Position numbers and translations under genes: made by a program
Assembly (NCBI RefSeq): GCF_049195245.1
Contig: NZ_JBMIRR010000026.1
Location: forward strand, 248,001 to 312,000
DNA length: 64,000 bases
Direction: 5' to 3'
Source of the DNA: Arenimonas sp049195245
GTDB taxonomy: Bacteria > Pseudomonadota > Gammaproteobacteria > Xanthomonadales > Xanthomonadaceae
Notes under the pieces: generated by a model
Databases searched by the model: none
What the model saw: the letters and a program-made list of their open reading frames with translations, nothing else
What the model was told of the DNA's origin: nothing
Part shown: positions 17,795 through 25,786 of the stretch, piece by piece
Numbering within the stretch: the first letter of the stretch is position 1
Layout of the letters: every line of letters begins with the position of its first letter

Positions 17795-18634
17795 ATGCCT
17801 ACAAAAACCCGCGGAAATTCCTTCCCGATCAATGGCCAGGCGCGGCCGTGGTCGGGCCTTGCGATCGCGGTCTGCCTTGCCCTGGGGCTGGTCGCCAGCC
17901 CGGCCCATGCCGCCCTGAGTTTCGAGGAAGGCCTGGCCCGCGACCCCGAAAGCAACGCACTTCTGTATCGCGAACAGCACCTGGTGCGACGAGTGGACGG
18001 CCAGCCGCGCGAGCGCCTCGTGCTTTACCGCTGCGCCGACGGCACCGCCTTCGCGCGCAAGCGGGTGGACTACCGTGACTCGGTGCAGGCCCCGGAGTTC
18101 AGCCTGGAAGATGCGCGCCTGGGTTACGGCGAAGGTCTGCGGCGACGCGGCGATGCCGGCACGGTGTGGGTGCGCGAGGGCGCCGGCCGCAAGGAACGCA
18201 GCGCGGCGCTGGACGATGCCCGCGCCCGGCTGGTGGCGGATGCGGGCTTCGACGAATTCATCCGCGGGCAATGGGCGGCACTGAGCGCCGGCAAGTCGGT
18301 GCCGCTGCGCTTCGCGGTGCCGTCGCGGCTGGAAAGCCTGGGGTTCAAGCTCAGCCGGGTCGGGCAGGCCACGCACGCCGGCGAGGCAGCGGACGTGTTC
18401 CGGCTGCGGCTGGGCGGCGTGCTGGGCTGGGTGGCGCCGCATATCGACGTGGCTTACGGCCGCGAGAGCCGTCGGCTGCTCCGCTTCGAGGGCCTGAGCA
18501 ACCTGCGCGAGGACGATGGCCGCTCGCAGCTGGCGGCACGCATCGATTTCCCGCGGCCGGCCCGGGCCGCCACCGAGCAGCAGTGGCAGGCCTTCCAGGA
18601 CCTGGCCCTGTCCGGCTGCCGCGTCCGGGGCTGA
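17795..18634 (+). CDS. Exported protein of unknown function
   Basis: 279 residues with a signal peptide (hydrophobic segment LAIAVCLALGLVASPAHA near residues 22-39). The mature part is soluble-looking with no motif I recognise; it contains a Cys in LYRCADGT and a late Cys in LSGCRVRG. It is divergent from the M16 gene (96-bp gap). A periplasmic location is likely; the function is unknown. Confidence 0.7.
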   Translation: MPTKTRGNSFPINGQARPWSGLAIAVCLALGLVASPAHAALSFEEGLARDPESNALLYREQHLVRRVDGQPRERLVLYRCADGTAFARKRVDYRDSVQAPEFSLEDARLGYGEGLRRRGDAGTVWVREGAGRKERSAALDDARARLVADAGFDEFIRGQWAALSAGKSVPLRFAVPSRLESLGFKLSRVGQATHAGEAADVFRLRLGGVLGWVAPHIDVAYGRESRRLLRFEGLSNLREDDGRSQLAARIDFPRPARAATEQQWQAFQDLALSGCRVRG

Positions 18635-18747
18635 TCGCGGACAGCGGCGGACAGCCTGCGGCGCGCCGCAAGTGTCTGATTATCAAAGCGTGAGGGCTTG
18701 GCACGGTTCCTGCTGACCAGGCTTATCCGACCACGCCGGAATTCGCC

Positions 18748-18987
18748 ATGCGCCTGTCCACCCAGCTCCACCGCAGTCTCTTCGCCCTGCCCCTGCTGGC
18801 CGTGGGCCTGCTGGCCACCACCGCCGGCGATGCCTCGCCGGTGTCGCTGCCGGTGCCGGCGGCGCTGGCCGAAGCGGCCCTTCCGGGTCTGGACTGCAGC
18901 AATCCGCGGCCGGCCGGCCCGCGTGGCCTGGCCCGCGTGCCCGGCGACATCGCCACCCTCGGGCGCCGGCTGCGCTGCGCCAGCTGA
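18748..18987 (+). CDS. Small exported protein of unknown function
   Basis: 79 residues. An N-terminal hydrophobic segment (LFALPLLAVGLLATTAGDAS) looks like a signal peptide, followed by about 50 residues with two Cys (LDCSNP and LRCAS) that might form a disulfide. There is no good ribosome binding site. It lies 18 bp before trmL on the same strand and may share its transcript. The existence of the gene is likely but not certain. Confidence 0.55.
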   Translation: MRLSTQLHRSLFALPLLAVGLLATTAGDASPVSLPVPAALAEAALPGLDCSNPRPAGPRGLARVPGDIATLGRRLRCAS

Positions 18988-19005
18988 GGCCGCGATAATG
19001 GCCGG

Positions 19006-19479
19006 ATGATCCAGGTCATCCTGTTCGAACCGGAAATTCCGCCCAACACGGGCAACGTGATCCGCCTGTGCGCCAACACCGGCGCCGGGCTGCACCTGGT
19101 CGAACCGCTGGGTTTCGAGCTCGACGATGCGCGGCTGCGGCGCGCCGGCCTGGACTACCACGAGGCCGCGCGCGTGGTGCGCCACGCCAGTCTTTCCGAA
19201 TGCCTGGCGACGCTTGATTCGCCGCGTGTGTTCGCCTTCAGTGCGCGGGCCACGCAGCCGTGGCAGGACGTGCGCTTCGCGCCGGGCGATGCGCTGCTGT
19301 TCGGGCCCGAGACGCGCGGACTTCCCGATTCGGTGCTCGACGCGCTGCCGCCGCAGCAGTGCCTGCGCCTGCCGATGCGGCCGGGACAGCGCAGCCTGAA
19401 TCTCTCCAACGCGGTGGCGGTGGCGGTGTTCGAGGCCTGGCGGCAGCTGGGTTACGTCGGCGCCGCGGGGCATGACTGA
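19006..19479 (+). CDS. trmL: tRNA (cytidine/uridine-34-2'-O)-methyltransferase TrmL
   Basis: 157 residues, the usual TrmL length. A minimal SPOUT methyltransferase: IQVILFEPEIPPNTGNVIRLC, LHLVEPLGFELDD, LFGPETRGLP and the C-terminal trefoil-knot segment MRPGQRSLNLSNAVAVAVFE are all conserved. It uses S-adenosylmethionine to methylate the ribose at the wobble position of tRNA-Leu isoacceptors. Confidence 0.93.
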   Translation: MIQVILFEPEIPPNTGNVIRLCANTGAGLHLVEPLGFELDDARLRRAGLDYHEAARVVRHASLSECLATLDSPRVFAFSARATQPWQDVRFAPGDALLFGPETRGLPDSVLDALPPQQCLRLPMRPGQRSLNLSNAVAVAVFEAWRQLGYVGAAGHD

Positions 19480-19596
19480 CGACAGGGGGTGGGGGTTTTC
19501 GGTCGTTTGTTAATGATCCGTTACGGTGCGATTCCCATACTTGCGCCAGCCCGGAGCCGAATTCCGGGCCATCCCCACCGAAAAGGAATAAGAAAA

Positions 19597-20145
19597 ATGA
19601 AGCGTTCCCTCATTGCCCTGGCCCTGGCTTCGCTGCTGCCCCTGTCGGCCCAGGCCGACGACAAGCTGAGCTACACCTACGTGGAAGCCGACTACGTCAA
19701 CGTCGACAGCGACGCCGACGGTTTCGCGCTGCGCGGTTCGTTCGAGTTCGGCGAGTCCAACTTCTACGGCTTCGGCAGCTACTCGCAGGTCGAGACCGAT
19801 GACTTCAACATCGACATCGACACCACCGACGTCGGCCTGGGCTACGCCCACGGCATTTCCGACAACGCCGACCTGATCGCCGAGATCGCCTACGTCAACA
19901 CCGACGTGCAGGGCTTCGGCGACGCCGACGGCTACCGCGCTTCCGTGGGTGTCCGCGGCTCGTTCACCGAGAACCTGGAAGGCCTGCTGAAGGCCAACTA
20001 CTTCGACGGCAGCGACATCGACGGCGACTTCACCGGCACCGCCGGCCTGCACTGGAAGTGGACCCAGACCTGGGGCATGACCGGTGAGGTCGAGTTCGCC
20101 GATGGTGGCGAGGCCTACACGGTCGGTATCCGCGCCAGCTTCTGA
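19597..20145 (+). CDS. Ax21-family outer membrane protein (first copy)
   Basis: 182 residues from the ATG at 19597, preceded by the AAAAGGAATAAG ribosome binding site. Signal peptide of about 20 residues (MKRSLIALALASLLPLSAQA), then alternating aromatic/polar strands (SYTYVEADYVNVD, FALRGSFEFGESNFYGFGSY) ending in Phe, an eight-stranded beta-barrel pattern. It resembles the Ax21 (Omp1X-like) family of xanthomonads. The role is not established; earlier claims of a quorum or plant-immune signal for Ax21 were withdrawn. An open frame upstream (from 19489) is not needed. Confidence 0.8.
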   Translation: MKRSLIALALASLLPLSAQADDKLSYTYVEADYVNVDSDADGFALRGSFEFGESNFYGFGSYSQVETDDFNIDIDTTDVGLGYAHGISDNADLIAEIAYVNTDVQGFGDADGYRASVGVRGSFTENLEGLLKANYFDGSDIDGDFTGTAGLHWKWTQTWGMTGEVEFADGGEAYTVGIRASF

Positions 20146-20165
20146 TCCTGTTGCATGCGTTGCGG

Positions 20166-20195
20166 AAAAGCCCGGCCCTTGCCGGGCTTTTTCTT
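20166..20195 (+). terminator. Rho-independent terminator between the Ax21-like genes
   Basis: AAAAGCCCGGC-CCTT-GCCGGGCTTTTT followed by CTTTTT makes a stem of about 11 bp with a T-run, 20 bp after the first Ax21-like stop codon. It suggests that the two paralogues are separately transcribed. Confidence 0.92.
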
Positions 20196-20315
20196 TTTGC
20201 GCAAGTTTTCCTGTTCAGGCTCGCGCACCTCGTTAACCGGAGGTTGCAGTGGGGTTTCCATACTCGGCCTGCCCTGTTCGCAGGGCATCCCCCCGAAAGT
20301 AGAAAAGGAAACACC

Positions 20316-20873
20316 ATGAAACGTTCATTGATGGTTCTTGCCCTGGCCTCGCTGCTCCCTGTCGCGGCGCTGGCCCAGGATGGCCCCAGCTACACCTGGA
20401 TCGAAGGTGATTACCTGAGCACCGACGGCGATGGCGGCCTGGATGCCGACGGCTTCGGCCTGCGCGGTTCGTACGAGTTCGGGCAGTCGGGTTTCTACGG
20501 CTTCGCCGGCTACCACCAGACCGACATCGACAACACCAGCATCGATGCCGAGGGCCACGAGGTCGGTCTGGGTTACGCACTGGGCGTGAGCGACCGCACC
20601 GATTTCATCGGCGAGCTGGCGCACCAGCGCAACGACCTGGAAGTGGCCAAGATCGACGGCTTCCGCACGTCGGTGGGCCTGCGCAGCGCGTTCAGCGAGC
20701 GCTTCGAGGGCCTGATCAAGGCCAACTACTACGACGGCAGCGACTACAGCGGTGACTTCACCGGCACGGTCGGCGCCCAGTGGCGCTTCACCGACACTTG
20801 GGGCATCACCGGCGAAGCCGAGTTCGGCGATGGCGGCGAGTCGTACCTGGCGGGTCTGCGCGCCACGTTCTAA
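20316..20873 (+). CDS. Ax21-family outer membrane protein (second copy)
   Basis: 185 residues from the ATG at 20316, with AGAAAAGGAAACACC as ribosome binding site. The signal peptide (MKRSLMVLALASLLPVAALA) and barrel strands closely parallel the first copy (for example LIKANYYDGSDYSGDFTGTV here and LLKANYFDGSDIDGDFTGTA there), so the pair comes from a tandem duplication. The last residue is again Phe. The 5' leaders are also similar (TTCCATACTCG here against TTCCCATACTTGCG before the first copy). Function as for the first copy is unknown. Confidence 0.8.
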   Translation: MKRSLMVLALASLLPVAALAQDGPSYTWIEGDYLSTDGDGGLDADGFGLRGSYEFGQSGFYGFAGYHQTDIDNTSIDAEGHEVGLGYALGVSDRTDFIGELAHQRNDLEVAKIDGFRTSVGLRSAFSERFEGLIKANYYDGSDYSGDFTGTVGAQWRFTDTWGITGEAEFGDGGESYLAGLRATF

Positions 20874-20878
20874 GGCAA

Positions 20879-20897
20879 AGAAAACATACCTGGTACG
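20879..20897. repeat. Partial copy of the 2830-2929 palindrome
   Basis: AGAAAACATACCTGGTA matches the core of the inverted repeat at 2894-2929 and then diverges. Like that repeat it lies between two convergent genes (the second Ax21-like gene and gpsA). It is probably a decayed copy of the same dispersed element. Confidence 0.6.
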
Positions 20898-20908
20898 AAC
20901 TTACGAAC

Positions 20909-21940
20909 TTAGGGTTGTTCGAAGAGGCCGTCGGGGTATTCGGGTTTCTGTTCGCGCGACAGCAGCATCTTCAGGCCCTCGACGGGCGTGATCTGCTCGT
21001 GCAGCACGCGGTGCACCAGGTCCGAGATCGGCAGCTCGATGCCGTGGCGGTCGCCCAGGCGCATCACTTCGTCGGCGGTCTGCACCGACTCCACCACCTG
21101 GCCGATCGCGGCCACGGCTTCCCTGATCGACTGCCCGCGACCCAGCGCCAGGCCCAGCCGGCGGTTGCGCGAGAGGTCGCCGGTGCTGGTCAGCACCAGG
21201 TCGCCCAGGCCCGCCAGGCCCATCAGTGTTTCCGCGCGTCCGCCCAGCGCGACATTCAGGCGCAGCATCTCGTTCAGGCCGCGCGTGATCAGCCCCGCGC
21301 GCGCATTCAGTCCCAGCTGCATGCCATCGGCGACGCCGGTGGCCACGGCCAGCACGTTCTTCATCGCGCCGCCCAGCTCGGCGCCCAGCATGTCGTTGCC
21401 CGTGTAGGCGCGGAAGGTGGGCCCGTGCAGCGCCGCCGCGACCGCCGTGGTGAAGTCCTCGTCGTCCGAATGCACCGTGACCGCGGTCGGCAGCCCCTGC
21501 GCCACTTCCTTGGCGAACGACGGTCCGGTGACCACCGCCAGCGGCACGCCCGCGCCCAGCACCTCGCCGGCCACTTCGTGCAGGAAGCGCCCCGAGCCGG
21601 GCTCGAAACCCTTGGTCGCCCAGGCCACGCCGGCCTGCGCGCGCCGGTGCGGCGCCAGCGCGTGCAGGGTTTCGCTGAAGGCATGGCTGGGCGTGACCAC
21701 CAGCACCAGGTCGGCCGAGGCCACTGCCGAGGCCAGGTCGCCCGTGGCCACCAGCGCCTCGGGCAGCGGGATGCCCGGCAGGTAACGCGTGTTCTCGTGT
21801 TGCCCGTTGATGGACGCGACCTGGGCCGCGTCGCGGCCCCAGATCGTGGTCGCATGCCCGTTGCGGGCAATCAACGACGCCAGCGCCGTGCCCCAGGACC
21901 CGGTCCCGAGCACGGCGATGGACGGCTTGGCGGTGCTCAT
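20909..21940 (-). CDS. gpsA: Glycerol-3-phosphate dehydrogenase [NAD(P)+]
   Basis: 343 residues. N-terminal Rossmann motif VLGTGSWGTALA, TKGFE and the substrate-site segment GAMKNVLAVATGVADGM (with the conserved Lys) are all present, followed by LAGLGDLVLTSTGDLSRNRRLG. The enzyme reduces dihydroxyacetone phosphate to sn-glycerol 3-phosphate for phospholipids. It is followed upstream by secB (17-bp gap), the conserved secB-gpsA order. Confidence 0.96.
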   Translation of the reverse strand: MSTAKPSIAVLGTGSWGTALASLIARNGHATTIWGRDAAQVASINGQHENTRYLPGIPLPEALVATGDLASAVASADLVLVVTPSHAFSETLHALAPHRRAQAGVAWATKGFEPGSGRFLHEVAGEVLGAGVPLAVVTGPSFAKEVAQGLPTAVTVHSDDEDFTTAVAAALHGPTFRAYTGNDMLGAELGGAMKNVLAVATGVADGMQLGLNARAGLITRGLNEMLRLNVALGGRAETLMGLAGLGDLVLTSTGDLSRNRRLGLALGRGQSIREAVAAIGQVVESVQTADEVMRLGDRHGIELPISDLVHRVLHEQITPVEGLKMLLSREQKPEYPDGLFEQP

Positions 21941-21956
21941 CGGCGCCGCGCCTGGA

Positions 21957-22451
21957 TCAGGCGTTGCCGGCCTCGGGCAGCGCGCCGCCCTGGGCCGCTT
22001 CGGCGCGTCGGCGCAGGCCTTCGGCGTACAGCGCCTCGAAGTTGATCGGCTGCAGGTAGAACGGCGGGAAGCCGCCCTGCGCCACGAGGTCGCCGATGGC
22101 CTGGCGCGCGTACGGGAACAGCACGTTCGGGCAGTAGGTGCCCAGCATCATGTCCAGGGTGCGGTCGTCGAAACCGGCCAGCTGGAACAGGCCCGCCTGC
22201 TCGATCTCGGCCAGGTAGACCACCTTGTCGGCCAGCTTGCAGGTCAGGGTGATGCCCAGCGCGACTTCGAACACGCCGTCGCCGACGCGCGCGACCTTCT
22301 GGTTGAGGTTGAGCTCGAGGTTGGGCTGGCCGGGCTCGTTGAAGATCTGGGGCGCGCCCGGGACCTCGAAGGACACGTCGCGCACGTAGATCTTCTGGAT
22401 CGCGAACTGCGCCTGGTCGGCGCCGACGGCGCCATTGTTCTGCTCGGCCAT
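21957..22451 (-). CDS. secB: Protein-export chaperone SecB
   Basis: 164 residues, typical of SecB. FAIQKIYVRDVSFEVPGAP, KVVYLAEIEQAGLF and the CPNVLFPYARQAI segment are diagnostic. SecB holds preproteins unfolded and delivers them to SecA. It is in an operon-like row with gpsA and a rhodanese gene, matching the E. coli yibN-grxC-secB-gpsA order except that grxC is absent here. Confidence 0.96.
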   Translation of the reverse strand: MAEQNNGAVGADQAQFAIQKIYVRDVSFEVPGAPQIFNEPGQPNLELNLNQKVARVGDGVFEVALGITLTCKLADKVVYLAEIEQAGLFQLAGFDDRTLDMMLGTYCPNVLFPYARQAIGDLVAQGGFPPFYLQPINFEALYAEGLRRRAEAAQGGALPEAGNA

Positions 22452-22514
22452 TACGGCAACTCCGGTATCGATGTGGGTGGGAAAAAGAGGGCGATTATCG
22501 CACGCCGTCGCGGA

Positions 22515-22946
22515 TCAGGCCTTGCCCTTGGCCAGCGGCAGGCCGGCGGCGGTCCACGCCCCCAGGCCGCCATCGAGCACGCTGACGCGCTTGAAGCCGG
22601 CCTTGACCAGCTTCTCGGCGCTGGCCGAGGCGGTCAGCCCCGCCGCGCACACCAGCACCACCGGCGACTCCTTGGCCTTGGCCAGCAGCTTGCCTTCGGG
22701 TTCGACCTGGCTGGGCAGCAGGTGCCGGGCGCCGATGATGTGGCCCTTCTCGTAATCGGCCTGCGCACGCAGGTCCACGACCAGCGCGTTCTCGCGGTTG
22801 ATCAGTTCGGTGAGCTGGGCGGGCGTGACGGCCTTGTAGCCGCGGAACAGCCGCATGACCTCGGTATAGATCAGGGCCAGGGTGATGCCGGCCAGGGCAA
22901 TGGAGAGCAGCGGATTGGCTTGGGCGACTTCGAACAGGCGATCCAT
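22515..22946 (-). CDS. Membrane-anchored rhodanese-like protein (YibN type)
   Basis: 143 residues. One N-terminal membrane segment (LLSIALAGITLALIYTEVM) followed by a single rhodanese domain with the active loop VLVCAAGLTA containing the catalytic-type Cys. It matches YibN in length, topology and position next to secB. Rhodanese domains carry persulfide sulfur; YibN has also been linked to membrane protein export. It is the first gene of a short secB-gpsA group. Confidence 0.88.
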   Translation of the reverse strand: MDRLFEVAQANPLLSIALAGITLALIYTEVMRLFRGYKAVTPAQLTELINRENALVVDLRAQADYEKGHIIGARHLLPSQVEPEGKLLAKAKESPVVLVCAAGLTASASAEKLVKAGFKRVSVLDGGLGAWTAAGLPLAKGKA

Positions 22947-23015
22947 GGGGTGCGGGGTTCCGGCAGCGGGGCGGGCATTATGGGCGCCGCCGCCGCCCCG
23001 GGCAAAGAAGCCGGT

Positions 23016-23435
23016 TCAGCGCGGCTCGAGGTCCGGCAGGCCGCTCATCAGCCACCAGCGCTTGGCCTCGGCGTCCCAGCGCCACTGCTGGCGGTCGGTG
23101 ATGATGCGTTCGACCTGGGTATTGCGGTTGACCAGGCGGATTTCAACGACCTGCTCGTAGCGGTCTTCGGATGGCTCGGACGAGCCCTTCACCAGGTAAC
23201 CCGAGACCTGGAACTGCTTGAAGCGCTCCTTCTCCAGGTCGGTGATGGGGTTTTCCGCCAGCACCATCGGGTCGACGAAGTTGGCCGCGGCCTCGAAGTC
23301 GCTCCAGCGGATGGCGCTGACGTAGGTGTACAGGGCCTCCTCGCGCGGCGTGCGCTTGGCCGCCATCGAACCGCAGGCGGTGATCAGCAGAACGGCCAGG
23401 GCCGGGGCGAGCCATCGAATCGGTCGGATGTCCAT
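23016..23435 (-). CDS. Small lipoprotein of unknown function
   Basis: 139 residues from the ATG at 23435. The lipobox LLITAC (about residues 15-20) predicts an N-terminally acylated protein. The mature part (EEALYTYVSAIRWSDFEAAA, then VEIRLVNRNTQVERII and WRWDAEAKRWWL) looks like a small NTF2/cystatin-like alpha-beta fold. No recognised function. It lies between the thioesterase-like gene and the rhodanese gene, all on the minus strand. Confidence 0.75.
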   Translation of the reverse strand: MDIRPIRWLAPALAVLLITACGSMAAKRTPREEALYTYVSAIRWSDFEAAANFVDPMVLAENPITDLEKERFKQFQVSGYLVKGSSEPSEDRYEQVVEIRLVNRNTQVERIITDRQQWRWDAEAKRWWLMSGLPDLEPR

Positions 23436-23468
23436 GCGGCCCATTATGCACAAAGGCCCGCGCGCGTC

Positions 23469-23918
23469 TCAGTCGGCGCGCAGGGCCGCGAAACGCCCGG
23501 TCAGCGTGGCCATCGGCTCGCCTTCCGGGCCCAGCACCGCGGACACCACGGCGGCGCGGGCACGGCCGCGGTCGCGATAGCTGTGCAGGACGTGGTCCCA
23601 GTCCACCTCGGGCTCGAGCCGGGCCTCGGCCAGCAGGTCGGCGTAGAGCGGCTTGAGGTAGCGCACGTGGCTGTCGGCCACGTACACCTGGGCCTGGATG
23701 CCGCACTGCTGCAGCTTCAGGGTCAGCATGCCCCAGGCGGCCAGGGTCATGATGCTGGCCAGGCTGCCGCCGAAGGCGCTGTGCTTGTCGTTGACGTTGG
23801 CGGCGATCGGCGCCCGCAGCCGCAGCGCGTCGCCGTCCCAGGACAGGGCCTGGATCTGCATCGCGGCCACGGGCGGCATCGAGCGGTATTGGGCGTTGAG
23901 GAAGTCCAGGGGGTTCAT
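23469..23918 (-). CDS. Hotdog-fold thioesterase-like protein (YiiD C-terminal type)
   Basis: 149 residues from the ATG at 23918. The sequence INPLDF-like start, ANVNDKHSAFGGSLASIMTL and VADSHVRYLKPL show the hotdog fold of YiiD_C/DUF4442-type putative thioesterases. The substrate is unknown; an acyl-CoA or acyl-ACP is expected. The gene is divergent from hemD with a 39-bp gap. Confidence 0.8.
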   Translation of the reverse strand: MNPLDFLNAQYRSMPPVAAMQIQALSWDGDALRLRAPIAANVNDKHSAFGGSLASIMTLAAWGMLTLKLQQCGIQAQVYVADSHVRYLKPLYADLLAEARLEPEVDWDHVLHSYRDRGRARAAVVSAVLGPEGEPMATLTGRFAALRAD

Positions 23919-23957
23919 GCGCTGCCGTTTCCAGGGTGGCTGTGCGAAGCTGCGGCC

Positions 23958-24737
23958 ATGGCCAGGCCGAAGTCCCCACCGGTATTGGCGGGATGGTACG
24001 TCATCTCGCTGCGCCCCTCGGGCAGCCACGCACCGGTGCGGCGCGCCGCGGCGACGCTGGGCGCACGCGCCTTCCCCGTCAGTACGCTGCGCCTGGAAGC
24101 CGTGGATGCAGGCGTGGCGCTGTCGGCCGCGCTGGCCTGCCCGCGCGTGGTGTTCACCAGCCCCGCCGCGGTGCGGTTCGCGCGATTGCACGCGCCGCTG
24201 CAGGCGCAGCCGGGGCAGCGCTGGGTGGCGGTGGGCAGCGGCACCGCGGCGGCGCTGCAGCGGGCCGGCGTCGACGATGTCGAGCTGCCGCCGGGTCGCA
24301 GCGATTCCGAACACCTGCTGGCCCTGCCGGCACTGCAGGACGTGGCCGGCCTGGACGTGGGCCTGGTCACCGCCCCGGGTGGCCGCGGGCTGATTGCCGA
24401 GACCCTGGCCCAGCGCGGCGCACGCATGCACCTGGCCGAGGTCTATCGGCGGGTACCGGTGGCGCCCACCGCGACGCGGCTGGCGCGGCTGGACCAGTTC
24501 CAAGAGCGCGGCGCCCTGCTGGTCAGCAGCGCCGAGGCCTTCGACGGCCTGTGGTCGCGCCTGCCCGAACCGGCGCGCGCCCGCTGGCGCCTGCGCCCGG
24601 TGGTGGCCAGCAGTCCGCGCCTGGCCGCAAGCCTGGCGGCCCTGGGCTTCACGGCCATCGTGCTGGCCGAGGGCGCGGCCCCGTCGCACCTGCTGCAGGC
24701 CCTGGCCCGCGATGTGGCGGCGGGACGCTTCCGGTAG
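23958..24737 (+). CDS. hemD: Uroporphyrinogen-III synthase
   Basis: 259 residues from the ATG at 23958. Although the family is poorly conserved, WYVISLRPSGSHAPVRRAA at the N-terminus, VFTSPAAVRFA, WVAVGSGTAAAL, VTAPGGRGLIAETL and AEVYRRV match HemD. It converts hydroxymethylbilane to uroporphyrinogen III in haem synthesis. It is followed by the hemX-like and hemY-like genes, the usual order, which confirms the identity. Confidence 0.9.
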   Translation: MARPKSPPVLAGWYVISLRPSGSHAPVRRAAATLGARAFPVSTLRLEAVDAGVALSAALACPRVVFTSPAAVRFARLHAPLQAQPGQRWVAVGSGTAAALQRAGVDDVELPPGRSDSEHLLALPALQDVAGLDVGLVTAPGGRGLIAETLAQRGARMHLAEVYRRVPVAPTATRLARLDQFQERGALLVSSAEAFDGLWSRLPEPARARWRLRPVVASSPRLAASLAALGFTAIVLAEGAAPSHLLQALARDVAAGRFR

Positions 24738-24769
24738 GATTGCGGTTGTTTTCGCGTTCCTTGTCGGCA

Positions 24770-25786
24770 GTGGACACCGTGCTCGAACAATCCTCCGATA
24801 CCCCGCCTGCACGCCGCCCGTTCGGGGCCCTGGGCTGGCTGCTGCTGTGCGCCGTGCTGGCCGCGGGCGTCTACGGCGCCTGGCGCGGCTGGCAGGCCCT
24901 GCGGCCAAGCGAAGAAGCGGGCCCCGACCTGAGCCCGGAAGCGCTGGACGCGCGCCTGCTCGAGGCCGAACAGGCCCTGGTCTCGCTGCGCCGCACCCAC
25001 CACGGCCTGGACCAGCGCCTCACCGACACCACCGCGCGCACCGGCCTGCTGCGCGACGAGGTGCTGGGCGTCGGCCAGCGCGCCGCGATCCTGGAAGACA
25101 ACCTGCGCGAACTCTCGGCCCAGGCCAGCGAAGGCCGCGATGCGCTGCGGCTGGACGAGGTGGAGCTGCTGCTGAGCCTGGCGCAGGCGCGGCTGGATAT
25201 CGCCGGCGATCTGCCCGGCGCGATCCAGGCCACGTCGCTGGCGCACGACACGCTGGCGCCGCTCACCGATCCGCTCTACATCAACCTGCGCCAGACCGTG
25301 GGCCAGGAACTGGCCGCGCTGCGTGCGCTGCCGGCCGATCCGCGCACCGCGGCGGCGGCCGAACTGGACGCGCTGCAGTCGGGGCTCGCGGGCTTCACCA
25401 GCCGCGCGCCCGGGTCCACGCCTGCCGCCGCGCCCGCAGCTTCGGGCTGGCAGCGCCTGCTCGACGCCGTGGTGCAAGTGCGCCCCAGCAATCCGCAGGA
25501 CCTGATCTCGCCGGCCGACCGCGCCACCGGCGAGGCCACGCTGGCGCTGGAGCTGGCGCTGGCGCGCACTGCGCTGGACCGTCGCGACGAAGGCGGTTTC
25601 CGCGCCGGCATCCAGCGCATCGACCAGTGGCTGCAGCGGCTGTACGCCGACGACGCGTCGCTGCGCGCGCAGCGCGAAAAACTTTCCGGCCTGGCCACGC
25701 TGACGCTGCGGCCCGACCTGCCGCTGCAGGGGGCGGGGCTGCAGCAGCTGCGCGACCTTCGCCGCGGACGGACGCCGGCGCCATGA
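24770..25786 (+). CDS. hemX: HemX-like membrane protein
   Basis: 338 residues from the GTG at 24770; a TTG at 24761 is an alternative. One N-terminal membrane segment (LGWLLLCAVLAAGVYGAW) then a long coiled-coil-like helical part (ALDARLLEAEQALVSLRRTH, AAILEDNLRELSAQ) and the conserved LLLSLAQARLDIAGD. The family name is historic: a methyltransferase activity was once suggested but is not supported; the role in haem synthesis is accessory. It overlaps hemY by 4 bp (ATGA). Confidence 0.85.
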   Translation: MDTVLEQSSDTPPARRPFGALGWLLLCAVLAAGVYGAWRGWQALRPSEEAGPDLSPEALDARLLEAEQALVSLRRTHHGLDQRLTDTTARTGLLRDEVLGVGQRAAILEDNLRELSAQASEGRDALRLDEVELLLSLAQARLDIAGDLPGAIQATSLAHDTLAPLTDPLYINLRQTVGQELAALRALPADPRTAAAAELDALQSGLAGFTSRAPGSTPAAAPAASGWQRLLDAVVQVRPSNPQDLISPADRATGEATLALELALARTALDRRDEGGFRAGIQRIDQWLQRLYADDASLRAQREKLSGLATLTLRPDLPLQGAGLQQLRDLRRGRTPAP

